Assembly (NCBI RefSeq): GCF_002443255.2
Contig: NW_019211455.1
Span: forward strand, 17,831,126 to 17,895,125
DNA length: 64,000 nucleotides
Source of the DNA: Varroa destructor
Lineage: Eukaryota; Arthropoda; Arachnida; Mesostigmata; Varroidae
Reading direction: 5' to 3'
In this document: in pieces, positions 50,473 through 64,000 of the stretch
Layout of the letters: every line of letters starts with the position of its first letter
Numbering within the stretch: the first letter of the stretch is position 1
The notes under the pieces: model-generated
The model's input: only the letters and a program-made list of their open reading frames with translations
Database searches by the model: none
What the model was told of the DNA's origin: nothing
Translations under genes and position numbers: made by a program

Positions 50473-52534
50473 ATAAGCCTTGACAATTATGGCGTATTTT
50501 CGAAAGTAAGTTAGTTTCCAGCTGATTGTTGTGCAGTGGAACAGGTTAACATGGAGTTTTGCGTAATTGGAAACTGGGAAATCGAAAGGCTGATTGTAGC
50601 TCGTTCACCACTTCCTGAGGTTTGTTGAGGTGTGCTTATGACGTTCACGGCTGGTCGATAAAACGGGCTCACTGAGCGCACGTAATCATAGCTACGGCAT
50701 TGTTCAATCGCGTCTTCATTACACTACCCTCACTAGCTAAAATCAGCACTGCTACGCACAAGTGACATGGGTTGGTATGGAAGACTACTGCCATATTTCT
50801 TTACCGCAAAGTAACAAATCGTAGGAACTGAGCGACTTTTGAGTACACCCCGCTTCGAGCCAAACACTTTTGCAGTAGACACTTACTACAGTAATGTACA
50901 GGTAGCAGGGAGCGTAGCCGATCATATGATTATTTGAGCCTATAAATCGATACGGAGAAGGGTCTCCATTGGTAACTTACCGATATTCCGTAAAAGAAAA
51001 GGGCGAAGAAGCACGCCATACTGTCTATCTGATATATTCCATATATATATACACACCTTAAATGCGCGTTTTTCTGTGAACTGTATTGGCTCTTTGTGTG
51101 CACTATCTTCTATAAAAGTGGTAAATTATTACGTCGCGATAGGCCACACTCCGCGAAACAACCACTGGGCGGGTAAGTGTTACGTATTTGCCCGTGGAGT
51201 ACTGGCAAAAGGAAAAATGTCATAGCCACCCTAAAATCGTCTTCACCTTTGGCGATCATAACCATATTTGGCCCTGTTTTTGTACGGTAACAAAACGAAA
51301 ATTGGAACTGGTCGTAACTCCACCACACGAGGCGATACAACGTTAATTCACTATTAATGCGAACACAATGGCTTTCCAATAGTCATGCTAATGTTCGTAC
51401 TCAAGGTGTACGTGTCCGATTAGTATTTTCTTATGAAACGGTGGTCAAAAGCCGAAAATAAGCGGTCAGAAACCGAGTCAAAGTATACGCTGCGACAGTA
51501 GATTTCATTATGTACCAGTAAAAAAAGTCACTGTACTATAAACTCGGCATTTTCAGTCGAGTAACTGCTCTTTAATTGATAATTACAATACAAATTTGAC
51601 ATAGAGCCATACCGCTGCTATCGTTATGACCGTCTGTACAGGTTCTAAAATCGACAGTACTTTTCGACACTGGGTATTTTAATAGGTACAATTGGTCCAG
51701 CCAGCGCTGTTATTGTTCCACCTATTTTTTCAAGTTCATTGATTTTCGAACTGGCATGCTACTTCCTGTCACGCAATTTTCATAATGTTCCACCGCAGAG
51801 AGATGCTTCGCGCAACATTTCGCTTGGCCACTTTTACACCGACTTTTGCCCGTACTTCAACAACGCTCCTGAATGTTTTGCACGAAGTTGTTTTTGTAGA
51901 CGCGGCGAAGATAAAAACGCGAGAACCTCATCATGTTGGGGCTGTCATTCTAGCGAGGCATCAATATGGCTTTTGATCTCTAACGAACTATATTAGTCCC
52001 AAAAAGCGCAAAGGAATGGTTTTCAGCTCTTGTTAAACTTCTACCTTTTAAAGGGAAACACAAATATTTGGTCTCGGCAAGTGGGCCTTGGCCTCTTTCA
52101 TAGGCATTTTATCCATTACGACTGAGCTGCAAGCGAGACAAGGATAACATTGTCAAAACTAGCTCTCAATCATCATTTACTTTTATGTCAGTTACAGAAG
52201 GAAATTCACTAGGTCACACGGGTACGACGGTAGACCATAATCATTTTTATTTTTCGGGCGTGCCGTAGCTGACATGCAGGCGCATCTATGTATTATTATT
52301 ATTATATATGTTTCGAGCTGCAGGTGAGCAAGTCTAGTGGTTTTAACCCGATGCACTCGGGATGCATAAAATACTAGCCATAAGTAAACAAAAAAGGGTG
52401 ATTTAGTCGTTCGGTGCTTGAATCATGAGCTTTTTCGCATCTCGTCATCTTTACATGTGCATAGATGGAAGCGACTAGCGTACCTTTTGACGATTTTAGT
52501 CTACGCGAAATCTATGTTACAGATACCCAAAGAC

Positions 52535-52538
<4 letters not shown>

Positions 52539-52579
<41 letters not shown>
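52539..52579. repeat. (TA)n microsatellite
   Basis: An uninterrupted TA dinucleotide run of about 40 bases, the longest pure simple repeat in the window. Confidence 0.98.
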
Positions 52580-52582
<3 letters not shown>

Positions 52583-55500
52583 GGTTGATGTAAATCTTAC
52601 AAGTTGACCTTTCGGGACCGTTGTATGGGGGATATGAGAATTTAGCAAAACTGGGTTGTATTTGTACTTCGAAATTGTTCGCTTCGATATATCGAGCCCT
52701 TAGTAGGCGATTTGTGATCAGCTATGCAACAACAGAGAATCCGAGTGATTTTCGAATATAAGTTTCGATCTAGAATTATAACGCCGGATGAACCTGTGTT
52801 TGACGGAAGTTCGACTCTTAAGCCGTTAGTCCAGCAAATTCCGAGAAATAAATTTTCAAATCGCATCGAAGACTACTGCAAAGGTAAATAACGACGAGTT
52901 GAGAGCTGTGACTAAAGCCGACTGATCTCGAAGTGCACGCTTTGGTGTACGTAAAAGTATCATACTCGTTCACTTCGGTGACTGGACCAATGCATGATGC
53001 ATGATTTTAGCAAGGAAGCAGGAACGTTACCTCTCTTTGCCCTCACGTTACAGCAGCGACCCATTTCTGGATCCAATCATGGTTTAGGGAGTGAAAAATG
53101 GGTCTACTACCACGATAATCGCGTACGGTAGGATCAGAGGGTAAATGCAATCGAACTTGCGGCAGCGTGCGTCTTCACACCGTAAGAATCATGATGACAA
53201 AAATACAGTAGCAAGTTGTGGACTCTTTACGATCCCTATACTCGCCAGGCATAGATTACATATTTTTTTCAAAGATTTTTTAACAGGGAAAATAGTCAAA
53301 TTTTAGCATGATGTTGAGATTTCCTTTCGAGACTTACAACTCCGGCCCTCTATAGTAGAGGAAATACTAAGTTACCGTCTGAATAGCAAAATATTATGGC
53401 TAACAATGAAGCACTGTCTACTGAAAACAAGAGCTGGGCGTATGAAAAGATTTAGAAAATTAGAATTCACCATTTCACGTCTATATATCATGTATTGCAG
53501 CGCCGCCCGAATCAAAACACGGCGGTGAAATAGATCCGCGTTTCTCTAGGGGTTCTAGGGATTTTTTTCTAGGTTTGTCTACCTTACATATGGCCGGAGT
53601 TTACAATCAAACGGGCAGAAATTAACATAATTAGAATTCACGCTGTCCGCATACTTATTGCTGGTATTCTGGAACGAATTTGTGAATTATGGAAGTTGAG
53701 TTTATCTAACTAAACGGAATATGTAAATTGGATCTTCTTCCCCTTCACCTGCTTACCGTTAAGGTTTAGCAACTAACTGGGCTACAGTTTATTTCTGTCC
53801 CTAGACATTCATTAGTGAAGATAGCGGATCCTTAATAGCGCCGTTTGAACTGCCTTTGTGATATAAATAAATATCATAGGTCATAGATATGAAATCAATG
53901 TGCAGTTGTCCTCATCATACACCAAATACAATAAAAAGCCATTGCTATATATGTACAAGTAATTATGTAGTAAAATGACAGAGGCGCGGTATTCATCGAA
54001 TTAGACATGAATTAGATGTTGTACTATATCGAGGCCAACAAGATGAGTAGCTTTGTTTCTTTTAATGTTCTTAATTAAAAATATCTATTTTCAATTTGCT
54101 TCTTAAGTACTTTTAATTTTTCCCAAAAGCGATTTGTGCTCGACTTCTCAGTTACTCTGTTTCTTGTCAACTTCCCTGAAAACCGTTATCAGGATACCTT
54201 AACGCAACATCATACCGCCGTGTTTGAGTGCCTGCGCTAACGGTACCTAGGTTGTCACTTAGGAGCCAAATCGTAGCGCCCTAATACTAAGATACGATAA
54301 CTGCAACGGAAGGGATTAGGCAAGACATCGGTTCGAAACGGCATTGCTTCGATCGTCACGTGCTGTTATGATGATGACCGACGGAACTGGAGAAAAACTG
54401 ACGTGCGTAATACCATGTACGTACTTGAAAGACGCTAACCAATCTCATCGTACACCATAGTGAAATATAAGCTGCAATGTGTTTAGGTGCTATATAACGC
54501 TGTGCATAAACTTAGAATGCCTACCCTACATCGGAGAAGGGGGCAAAAATCGACGTCACTAGATATCACCAATTCATCCTTAACGAACATAGTGCTATTT
54601 AGAACTCATTCTAATTGGGACTCATTGAGAAAAAGGCTTCAGTTAATAAATAGCTAGCTAATGATATGGTTAGACAAAAGGGACAATGATGATAAGTTGA
54701 GCGCATTTGTAAATGTATTCTTCTGTCTATTCAAAATGAGTGAAATAAGCTGAGCTATAAAATAATTACAAGTTCAATACGTATTATTTACTATCTTCTA
54801 TCAAGGTAACTGCTGGATTCATAAGCTCGCAGCAATCGATTCAGGACGTCTCCTTTTCGTTCAATAATTTTTTTTTTATTATATGTATTTTTTTTTGTTT
54901 ATTATATAAATTTGTACCATTTGGCGTCTAATAAATGTGCTTATTCACGGTTGTGAATGCCCTTAAGATTATCGTTTTATATCTTGTTTGGAGCTATCTA
55001 TAGGGCGAATATTGAATCATACGAATACACAATGCATCTTTTTAATAATCATTGTTAATGGCGTACTTTTGCGGTACTTGCTGTATCTAGGTTTGCTCTA
55101 TGCCCTGCTGTGTTTATTTGAAAAACCTTTGTTAGGAAAGGGGTTTCAAATCTGAGACCTTCTGTTTACGAGAGGCAACTATTTAACTTTCAATATGTAT
55201 AACTGCTCGGGAAGTACATGTCTATTCTGTTATTATAAATAACTGTAAGAGAACATGTTAAGCAAATTTGTTAACACCATTACTGCCAGCCGTTAAGCGT
55301 ACCGTTGTGTAGGTCTAGCAAGACACTAGATTATCTAGATCAAAAAACTAGAGCTCTCTCAACAAACGTAATACAATGAACAGGCTATTTGACATTATCT
55401 TCTATAGGAAGAAGAGAATTCTCCTAAGAAGAATCGAATAAGTGAATCATTCGAATTGGACCAGTCGACCAAAGTTCACTGCTACAGCTTGCTCCAGCCT

Positions 55501-56939
55501 CACTTGGTTTGGTTTCATCTTTTATATGACCATGAAATGAAGTATTCATTCTCACCGATCATTTATTCTGTTGCCTTTCATTGCTCGATACATCCGTTTG
55601 GTCACGGTAAGTATCGCAGAGTATATATCTAATAGTTTGGTAACCAGTCATCCCGTTAGCCCGCTAACGTACCTAGTCTGCGGGGCACGTCGGACAAAAG
55701 CCAGCAGTATAAAAGGTAGCATCAGTGTCTACCTACTATATGTCGTACCAGGCCAAAAGTCGACGCTGTTGCAGACAGAACAGCCACCTTAGAAGATGAA
55801 GGTTTAATAACACGGGTCTTCTACTGTTACGAGCCACGTTTCATGATCAATGGCAACCCGTAGCATTACCACTCGTGCACTGGCTAGTTCCTGCACAAGC
55901 AGGCCTACGGACGAAGTAACATTTTGGGCTAGTCTAACTCAGCACAACGCTCACTGCCAAGTATCCTGCGATGCAATACCATTCTTCGACTACGTAGAGG
56001 CTGAAGCCACCGCGACAATGGCGGATTGTAAAGGCACACTTTTCGTTTGAGTGATAGCGGTTTGTGCGAACGAAGACGTAAAAAAAGTGACGCCTCAAGA
56101 GTGTCGTCTATTGCGCCTATTCAACGAAAGAAAAATGCGTATAGGGGGAACATTCACGCACGAGATAGGGCTGCATAGAATAAGTGCGTATGGGACGGTT
56201 GGGAGAAAAAGGCAGACGGTTACCAATGAATCCAACCGTGTTGTCAACTTGACGATAGATGGCAGCGGCGGGGGCTGACGGAGTGGAACATTTCTGAAAG
56301 GGATTCTGGGTTGGAATTTCCAAAAATGTCACCTGTATGTTCTGGTGAGGCATACGGAAGAGTCTCAGAAGGGGGCAGCGGTGGGGTCAGGAAATAGCAA
56401 GGCAAGGCCAGACCTGCAGGAGAGTTGTTTGCCCCAGTGGAACTCCACAAATCGAGTTGTGCAGCTGTTTTTTTTTTTATATATTCTATACTGCCTTACT
56501 GTTGTTATTTTTAAAAATAATCGTTATAGTAATTTAACTTTCTGGTATAAAATACGGGCAACAGATGAATAAAATAAACTTGCAGTGTTAACGCGCAATG
56601 GTTTACCGAGTTCCTATGATTATAATCCTATAGTATAGCAGACTACCAAAGCACTTAAGTTTCTTCTATATCACTAACAGGACTACTGGCAAGCTCACTG
56701 GGTCCAGTGTGTACCTGGAGGCGAGCAGGGGTTCGTAAGCAGTGGCTGCACATCCGTACGTAAAGTAATTATCAAAAATAATAATATTATTACGCTTCTT
56801 CCTCGAAAAGACCCATGAACGCGCTATTAGTACACGATCTGACATTCCAAATACGACATCAGAACGCATATCTTGAGCTGTTGAAATTGATAATTTAAAT
56901 TCCTATATTTTAAAATAACATTACTAAATTAAATATGTG

Positions 56940-57600
56940 ACTTTTTTTAATCGACGATCGTCTACCATTTTTCTGGTATTACTTTAGAATGTTGCGCATT
57001 TGCAGATAAAGATCGGTAACAAGTTATTTTCCTATCCTTCCATTGTGTACTGAATGGCACCATTATTGGAGTTATGTAAAAAGTGAAATAGGTGGGAACA
57101 AATAGAGGTAATACGGCGAATGCATAAAAATTACCCATCCAGGTTCTCTTAATTTTTTTCAGCTAGTTAAAAACGTGTGTGGTCCGGCATCGGCATGGTG
57201 AAAGACGACGCCTATTTTACTCGCTTGTTTTAATCGATTCAATAAGTTGTTACAATCGTGTTAACCATAGATAGTTAAAGGTTTGAATCAATGGTTCGAT
57301 TAGGCAGTCCTTTTGGATCCTGCAAACACATAACATAAAAATAGCTTCTTTGGCGTCAGTCCGGGGTATACCGCAAATTTTTTGTTGCTATGACGATGAT
57401 CTTTTTCGTACATAGTTATCATATGTAATTTACCTTTGACCATCTGTGATCAAGCGGTTTCAGAAATGGGTCTATTCCGCTGCGTTGTCGCAAAGTTACG
57501 CTGATGGAACTATGATCGAATAAATTCGTTCGCGCATCAGCGTGGCACTTAAACACTCAGCCTTTTTCGGAAAATTTAAAACCGTTTAGTACTAGATATT
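56940..57600 (-). mobile_element. dead mariner-family transposase
   Basis: Read on the - strand with frameshifts, the segments follow mariner order. GIDPFLKPL and then a ITYDNYVRKRS block lie at about 57380-57480, where intact elements read GDEKWIxYDNxxRKRSW. TPKKLFLCY lies at about 57330-57360. KGLPNRTIDSNL lies at about 57260-57310. The second catalytic block GVVFHHADAGPHT (57175-57215) corresponds to HHDNARPHT with the catalytic Asp changed to Ala. KLREP and then FMHSPYYLYLFPP (about 57080-57150) correspond to the third block HPPYSPDLAP, with both conserved Asp positions lost. The C-terminal KNGRRS segment ends near 56950. Terminal inverted repeats were not identified. Confidence 0.85.
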
Positions 57601-60600
57601 TAGTTCTTTGGCGGCGATGACCGACCGCTACGAGGAGCAGCTTTTATATCGGAATTTCTAAAACAAAAGCCATAGAGCAGCTTCTTCCGATAACCCACCT
57701 TGACCATAGACAGCACACGTTTAGGGGGCAGCCACGAGCATGCACTCTATGAATGAAGTTTTTCTAGGAACTGTGCTGATTTTCAAGGCGCCTTATATTA
57801 TAAAGACACTTCAACAATTTTAGCGTATCTACTACTTCCAGATCTCATATTTGAAGTGGAACCAACGCCGATTCGACGTAAGTAATCCTATTATAGTATG
57901 ACTGACTCTAGATATCGCGATTGTGTCCGCGTTTATCTATATCCGACTGGGTATTTGTTAGATTGTGCAATAAGAGTTTGCTAATGGTTACCAGGCAAAA
58001 TATATTTGACGTAGTTAACATTTACGTATTCTTAGAAGTAATCCTCAAGGCAGTCCTGTGTAAGCTGTCGTATTTGCTACCATGAAATGGCTGTCTGCGG
58101 TTGGGACCAATGAAAGCGTTGATTATCGATAGAGAAGGCATGTTCTGCCATTGGCCTCAGTATCGGTCAGTAGCACTATTCGGCTTACGATTTGGCCGTT
58201 CAGCAAAGGCGGAATGGATAATTTAGCAGTTTCTTTCATGGTTGGTAAATTTCCGAATCCTCTTTGGGGTATCGCAAGAAAAAGGCTAGGTCTACTCAAT
58301 GTTTCCTTGCCTCGTAGTCAATGATGAACCTCGCCCAAAAGGTTTGAGAAATGCTTGCGGTAGCTTCCAATGATGGATCGAATGGCCCACTCCTCGACTT
58401 CTAACCGCACTAACCGTCCCATTTCCGTTTAAGGTTCAATTCAATATTTTTCAGGTTATCGCCGAAGAATTCCTTCTGAGACCTGCACATCGATACATAG
58501 GAGTATGTTCTACCTTTCACTAGCGTGGAAGAAATATATATTATATACTCTTGTTGAAGTGACTTTCATCGACATAGAAGGAATACTGTATTTTATTTTG
58601 AAATTTTAAAAAAACGAAACATTACCTCAGAAAGAGGTCGATATTAATTGACTGGAGTATCAACCAAAAGCTCTATGAAATTAGACCTATTGCTTACCTC
58701 CATCTGCTTTTGTGCCAACATTGGCATTTCAATGGCCACAGTCCGCTGGCTGACGATTCAATTACCCGTATTTGTTTAGTCCTATCTTTTCGTTGGTAGT
58801 GTTAATAACAATACCATATCAACAAACAAAAAGGTTTTAGAGGAAACTATGTTTTTAATGGCAACAGCGGTCGCCAGGAATCGCATGAACCACCTGTGTT
58901 ATGATATAAATTCTCAAATGAGGGTCAATGATTTTACATAATTTGGTGCCTCTTAAATTTTTATCTGTTATATTTATTTTGACCTTCACATGCGAACGGC
59001 CACCACATTCGCCATCGCGTCGGTTATTATCGGTTGAAGGATGCTACGTACGTGATGAGGCCACGGCCCCAAGGTCACTTAAGCCAGAGTTATGCTCCTA
59101 AATAAATAAAGATTTTTACTTTCTCTCTCTCTCTCAGTTGTTTGCCATTTCTGACGCCAATTTGCTGCGGTCTGTGTACCGAATCCCGCAGACATCCCGT
59201 AGATATCAGTCAATACAGCTGCCATTGTCGTAACATCTGTGCATCTTACAACGTAAGCATACAGCCGCTGTTAGTTCCCTTAACTTCAACTTACCTCGTA
59301 CTATTATTACAATCATTTTTATCATTGATATTGCTAAGGTTATTGCTGCTGCTGTGGCCACGTACCGTCATCGAATGTGGCTGTCTTTCTGTCGTGCAAC
59401 AAGCAGATGGCGAATGGAAGGTCGGCTTAGCAGAAGTGACCTAGCGAGACGGAGACCAAAGCTGGCCACTTGAGCCGCTGCGCACAGTTCTCGCTTGCCT
59501 CCCTTGGCAATCTGGCCAATCCCACCGGTTCATAGTTACAAGTAATGGCCAACAACTACGAAACATGGCGCTAACAATAGTAACCGATGCAATATGTGTA
59601 TTTTTTCTGCACATGGCGTCTGGCTATCATGCGATGATATCAAATACAATATACTGGAGCATTGGTCACCTGAGCGGTATATCAGCTTGTTACGATCTAG
59701 ATATACAATAGAATACGTATGCTTCTTAGCGCAGCACACTTTGTGAGCTGTTACAGTAGCTACTGAACCGCTGGCTGTCTACGATAAGTGAGCGTCGACG
59801 CTTCTTCGTGCCTACATGCCTTCGGCCTATGCTTATATCTCGTGCAGGCCCATTATACCCTCGTTGTGTGAGGTAGACAATGTATAGCTATATATTACGT
59901 TGGGGCTATATATTGCTTTTGCTCCTCGAACTCGGTGCTGCATGTGTATATGTAGTACTGCTACACATATTAAGGACGAACGTCATGACAATGAACGGGC
60001 AAAACGTGTGACTAGGGTCAACTGCAATTGCTAACAATTGCCATCATATATAGTGGGCATATTCAGTTGTGTAACAGGGTATATGTGTGGTGGCAATCTG
60101 CCATTTCGTGGGAGTAATTTCAGCCAGTAGTGGGAGAAAGTCGAAATCGGACAAAAATACTTGCATAAATAATAAAAACCGTGCGCAATATATATAAGGA
60201 TTGATTTATTGTAACATGTTGGCGAATGTGCTACATAGACAGGATGAATAATTGGTATTTTTTAATTTGGTGTGGTTTTTTGCATCCAATGCGACTGGTC
60301 AGTACGGCAGCAGATCTTTGACATACGGCTTTATGAGCAGTTCGCACTATTGTTGTAAAGCACATTGGATGTTTTTTCTACCCTGTAGTATATACATGAA
60401 ATATACTGCTGACTGTATAAATAAGTTTTTGTTCTAGTCATTGACATTTGCTGCAGCGACCTTGTGGCTTATTTAAACGCTTTCGAAAAGGTAACACCAT
60501 CTTTGCTATAGTGCTGGCTTCGTATTAATTGAAAAACAGATTGAGTTCGAATAATAAAGCCCAGGTGAAATGAACCGCAAAAAAATCTAAAACTTATTTC

Positions 60601-63600
60601 GCTTACAATAGCCCGCCGATCGAAAGTCAGGCGGAGTTTGTATTCAACACTGTATATTCACAATGTGATTAGGACCAAGGCCAAGAAAAAGGCACTTAGG
60701 CAATCCGCTCATCCCTTATTAATGCCTAGCATTTACTTAGAGTATTAAAAGCGCGCAAGCGTCTGCCATATTTACTCTCGCAAGGGCCCGTTACCCTGAA
60801 GGTTCACACTGCTTCAGCAGCTACATAAACAGTTCAGCGTCGTGTTTGATGGCTCCATCTTATTTTTGCGCCTTGCTCCAGGTCTCATATGGCGCTTCCT
60901 AGGAATTCGGGCTTCTTGCACTTACAATGAACCAAACACTCTTGGAAACGAAAACAGGGTAAGGCTAAAGCGATCAAGGTTATCCAGGAGCAAATACAAA
61001 AAATGACTTTCGAATTTGAAAATTTCCTGCTATAGTCGTTTTAAGTGGTTACGGTTCCTTTTTCTTTGCTAAGAAAAAGAAGTAACACGAAATATGGTAC
61101 TAGTACTCGTGATACTGTTGCAGACAAGAATCACTATATGACGTTAAAGCATGTAAATCTTTTCTTACGCGTTTTTACTAACCACAAAACTATGATGCTA
61201 GTTGGAAGCAACTGAAGTGCTAAGTAAACAGCGAGCCTTCGTGATCATTTATCTTTTTCCATGCTATTGAAGCTGCTTCGATGAGGTCTTAGGCCCACAG
61301 CAGATGCTCTGACAAAAAATTATGCAATCACCGCAGATGAGACAGACAGTTGGCAGGGTGCATAGCTCAGAGCTACAGAGAGATAGGAGGTGAGAGCCTG
61401 AGTACGTGAGGAAACTGCATGCAAGGCAGGAAAGGATCATTAACAAGCGATCAATAGATCGTCGATTTTGCTATCTATCTCGTATTCACGTATTAACGTA
61501 TATCTCCTGCTGTGGAGCATTGAGTTCATCTCATGACATGAAAAAGATATCAACTATCTCTCAAATGTATTATGCTATCGTCGTTTGCGCGTACTCCGTA
61601 TGCTATTGCAGACTTCCAGCCAAACGAAACTATTATAAAGGCAGCTGTGATCGAAATATCCACCATCGATTTATACTCCGGTGTGCGTCCTTTGACAAAG
61701 AGAATACCTATTAAAGATGCGTTGGAGAGTTTTTACGTTCTAAAATTATCGACGAAACATTTATTGGTCGTGCGCTCTGCTTTACTGAATTATAGTTATA
61801 CTCCAATACGGCCAACCCAGCTTAGGGTTGCTCAGATTTTCGATTCGTCTGTTCTTTTGCGATTATAATATAGTACTTTTTCAAAAACTAAATTAACGTT
61901 GTATCCCTAACACACTCTGGGTCAACTAAAAAGCGCGGGTCAGAGGACTATGGGCGCCATAGTTGATAGAGTTTGTGCTTTTAGTGAACGAAGCTCTCTA
62001 GACAAACAGTTTTAGCGGCGGTTGATAATGGGACGCAACACACAGACGCCTAAAACAATGTTTTTTTTTTTTTGTATCTACAACAGACTTACGTTAACTT
62101 ATAGCTGGATGGATATCGAACAAAAGCAAACTTGGGGAAAAGCTGCGTATCAAAGGGTACATACACATATCCAGTCATATGTAGGATCTAAACATAAAGT
62201 GAAGCTATATGGGTCAAAATTTGTTTAACTAACGATTGAGAAGGAAAAAGAAACATTCGTGTGTACGTTAAAAACTTCTGCAGTTGGCTCACCACAATTT
62301 ATTAATTTTAGAGAAAAAATAAATTCAAAAAATTGATACTATTGACCCATAGGATAATGTTATATGGACAAAAGATAGGTCCCCTATGACTTCATGTAAA
62401 AAGTCAGTCATTCAACAAAATTCAGGGAAAAATGCCTTTCTCCTAAAGGAGACTAAGTGGAACCGGAGAAGCTGATGCTTTATAATCACTGGGTGCCAAG
62501 GTAAACAGAGAAAGATTATGATTCATATTAGCTGTCCACAGCTCTCCATGAATTTTTGCTGCATAGTAAAAGGTTGGTTCTTAAATAACCCAGGTAATGG
62601 CAAATCCAAGACTTGCAATTTTTTTTAGTAACAGCAACAATGTGCGCATCGTCTCCTGCAGCCGACTTTGTCTGATTGGTACATAATATACACTACTAAT
62701 ATATAACATACACTGAGGTTACTTAATTTTTTCAATTTATTTGTAAAAATATCAGCATCGATGGCGTTCGGCTTCATATAAGCTTGAAACACACTAGCCC
62801 ATATAACCGTACGTCGTCCTGGCCAATATACCCATTGACAAATGCCCGCTCAATGTAGAAGCTTTGTTTTTAATCAAAACTAACTTCATATGGTAGATCT
62901 TGAACTGTGAAGAGCCTCAACTAGTGAATATATACGGAATAAAAATAACAACGAAACGCTTACGGAGGTCTCTGTGTGTATGAAAAACGTGCTTTGTGTA
63001 TTTAGATTACAGACTGTCGCTTCATATAAACATGTAACTCAAGCAAATGAAATCCCTCTGCACAAACTGGATTATTAGGGTACGTGACATGTGTTCCTTG
63101 CCCTGCTCACGGAATCATCAGTACAGGCGACACAGAGGAAATAAAACTTTCGAGCAAACTATACCAAGCCATATACATACCATCTTTACCTCATGAGACA
63201 TGCTCGTCTTGTATTTTATTTAGTTATTATTAAGTTGACGGCACGGCACGAAAAAGTTTTTAAAGCATTCAACTTTTCGCTATAAGGCCCCATATAATCC
63301 ACCGTGGAAAGCCATCCATCTTTCGTACAGGTCTCCCTGGCGGACGCAGCTGCCTTTTTGAACCGCTATTACTATTTTTATAAGCATAGGAGTCGTACTT
63401 GTCATGTATATCGTTCATAGAAACATCTGACTCATTTAAGCAATTGTTGCTAGCGTATTTCCTTTGACGTGTCCACGACCTTGCACCATCGTCTTACCTC
63501 CTATCTGACTCTAAGGACAACCTAATTTTGCTCGAAGGAATAAAAGGTCGACTCGCTTATGCCTAATCCACGAGAAAACTTACCGTGTGACTATCATTGC

Positions 63601-64000
63601 GTAGCCTAATCTCGATTATGCCTTGTCGCTGGTCTGAGTATGTAATAGTAATTGACGACGATATATGATTCGATCGCACAGAACCTTTTCGAGAGTTTGT
63701 CGAGGAAATTGTTGATATTATTAGGGTCAAAGGAAGCGAGCTCATAGTGTAGCGCGTCAGGAATCAATATAACATTTTTACTCATACAAATTGTGTAGCA
63801 ATGATGTGTTGTTACCAGGACGAGAATAGGCATTCAATTCTTAACGGCATTGAGCTTATACTAATAAGTACTATTATATTTCATAACTATTCGAAATGAA
63901 GCCAAAATAGTAATAGCAATACCTGCCATAAAAAACTCGAAATATTTATATTGTCTAAAGCAATGCAGGTACTGCTATACGACATATAAATGTCTTGCTC
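57601..64000. other. no established gene
   Basis: Apart from the weak exon candidate at 59138-59252, the frames are short. The longest are at 61406-61714 and 61572-61868, overlap in different frames, and have no motif I recognise. The 5' end of the dead mariner element may extend past 57600, but no terminal repeat was found. Confidence 0.55.
59138..59252 (+). CDS. possible cysteine-rich internal exon
   Basis: A (CT)n tract ending in CAG gives a strong acceptor, and AAC|GTAAGC is a good donor. Between them one frame is open for 38 codons with seven cysteines: CC at residues 9-10, C at 13, and CHCRNIC at 28-34. The exon would enter in phase 2 and leave in phase 0. No family was recognised and no partner exon found. 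The acceptor strength may come only from the CT microsatellite. Confidence 0.2.

Larger units (their letters stand above)
46075..56939. other. no established gene; microsatellites and one palindrome
   Basis: It contains (GGCT)4 at 48209-48224, the palindrome at 50401-50472, (ATT)n at about 52290-52306 and a pure (TA)n of about 40 bp at 52539-52579. One + strand frame stays largely open from 55571 to 56572 (see findings). Other frames show no family similarity. Confidence 0.6.

Noticed and set aside
58050..58480. - strand segment considered as an eroded gypsy-type polymerase
   Set aside because: No motif in the right order could be read in any frame; similarity was only suggestive words.
61406..61868. 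Two overlapping + strand frames of about 100 codons
   Set aside because: They overlap in different frames, have no recognisable motif, and no convincing splice border or start context was found.

Overview
The window is animal nuclear DNA, almost certainly arthropod. It is AT-rich, gene-poor and full of decayed transposons. The one gene I can establish with confidence is split by introns with GT-AG boundaries. I see no bacterial or phage genes, rRNA, convincing tRNA or CRISPR array. An acarine (for example a mesostigmatid mite) would fit the moderate AT-richness, the long first intron and the short later introns. That placement is inference, not shown by the sequence.

Layout. Positions 1-4980 hold no recognisable gene, only short simple repeats. 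At about 4980-6320 lies a GC- and CpG-richer island with a good splice donor at its right end, possibly a promoter or non-coding first exon. From 12026 to 23054 on the + strand lies a complete eight-exon gene for an ANKRD13C-type protein of 438 residues. It has N-terminal ankyrin repeats followed by the GPCR-chaperone domain. Its 8 kb first intron carries a decayed Tc1/mariner-type transposase fragment and a perfect 19-bp hairpin. The other seven exons sit close together between 20090 and 23054, and a poly(A) signal follows the stop codon by 26 bases.

To the right of the gene are two dead non-LTR retrotransposons: one on the - strand (about 26440-28120, endonuclease and reverse transcriptase pieces) and one on the + strand (about 31080-32740, ending near an A-run). 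A second GC-richer patch (37300-39970) contains two weak candidate exons, one encoding a signal-peptide-like segment. Further weak exon candidates lie at 45847-46074 and 59138-59252. A dead mariner transposase lies on the - strand at about 56940-57600. The rest of 40-64 kb is non-coding as far as I can read it.

No multi-gene system is visible. The strongest observations are the full ANKRD13C gene model with its overlapping start codons, three inverted repeats with very short loops or matched arms, four dead transposons (three have visibly lost catalytic residues), and a few isolated open segments with good splice borders that could be exons of unrecognised long-intron genes.
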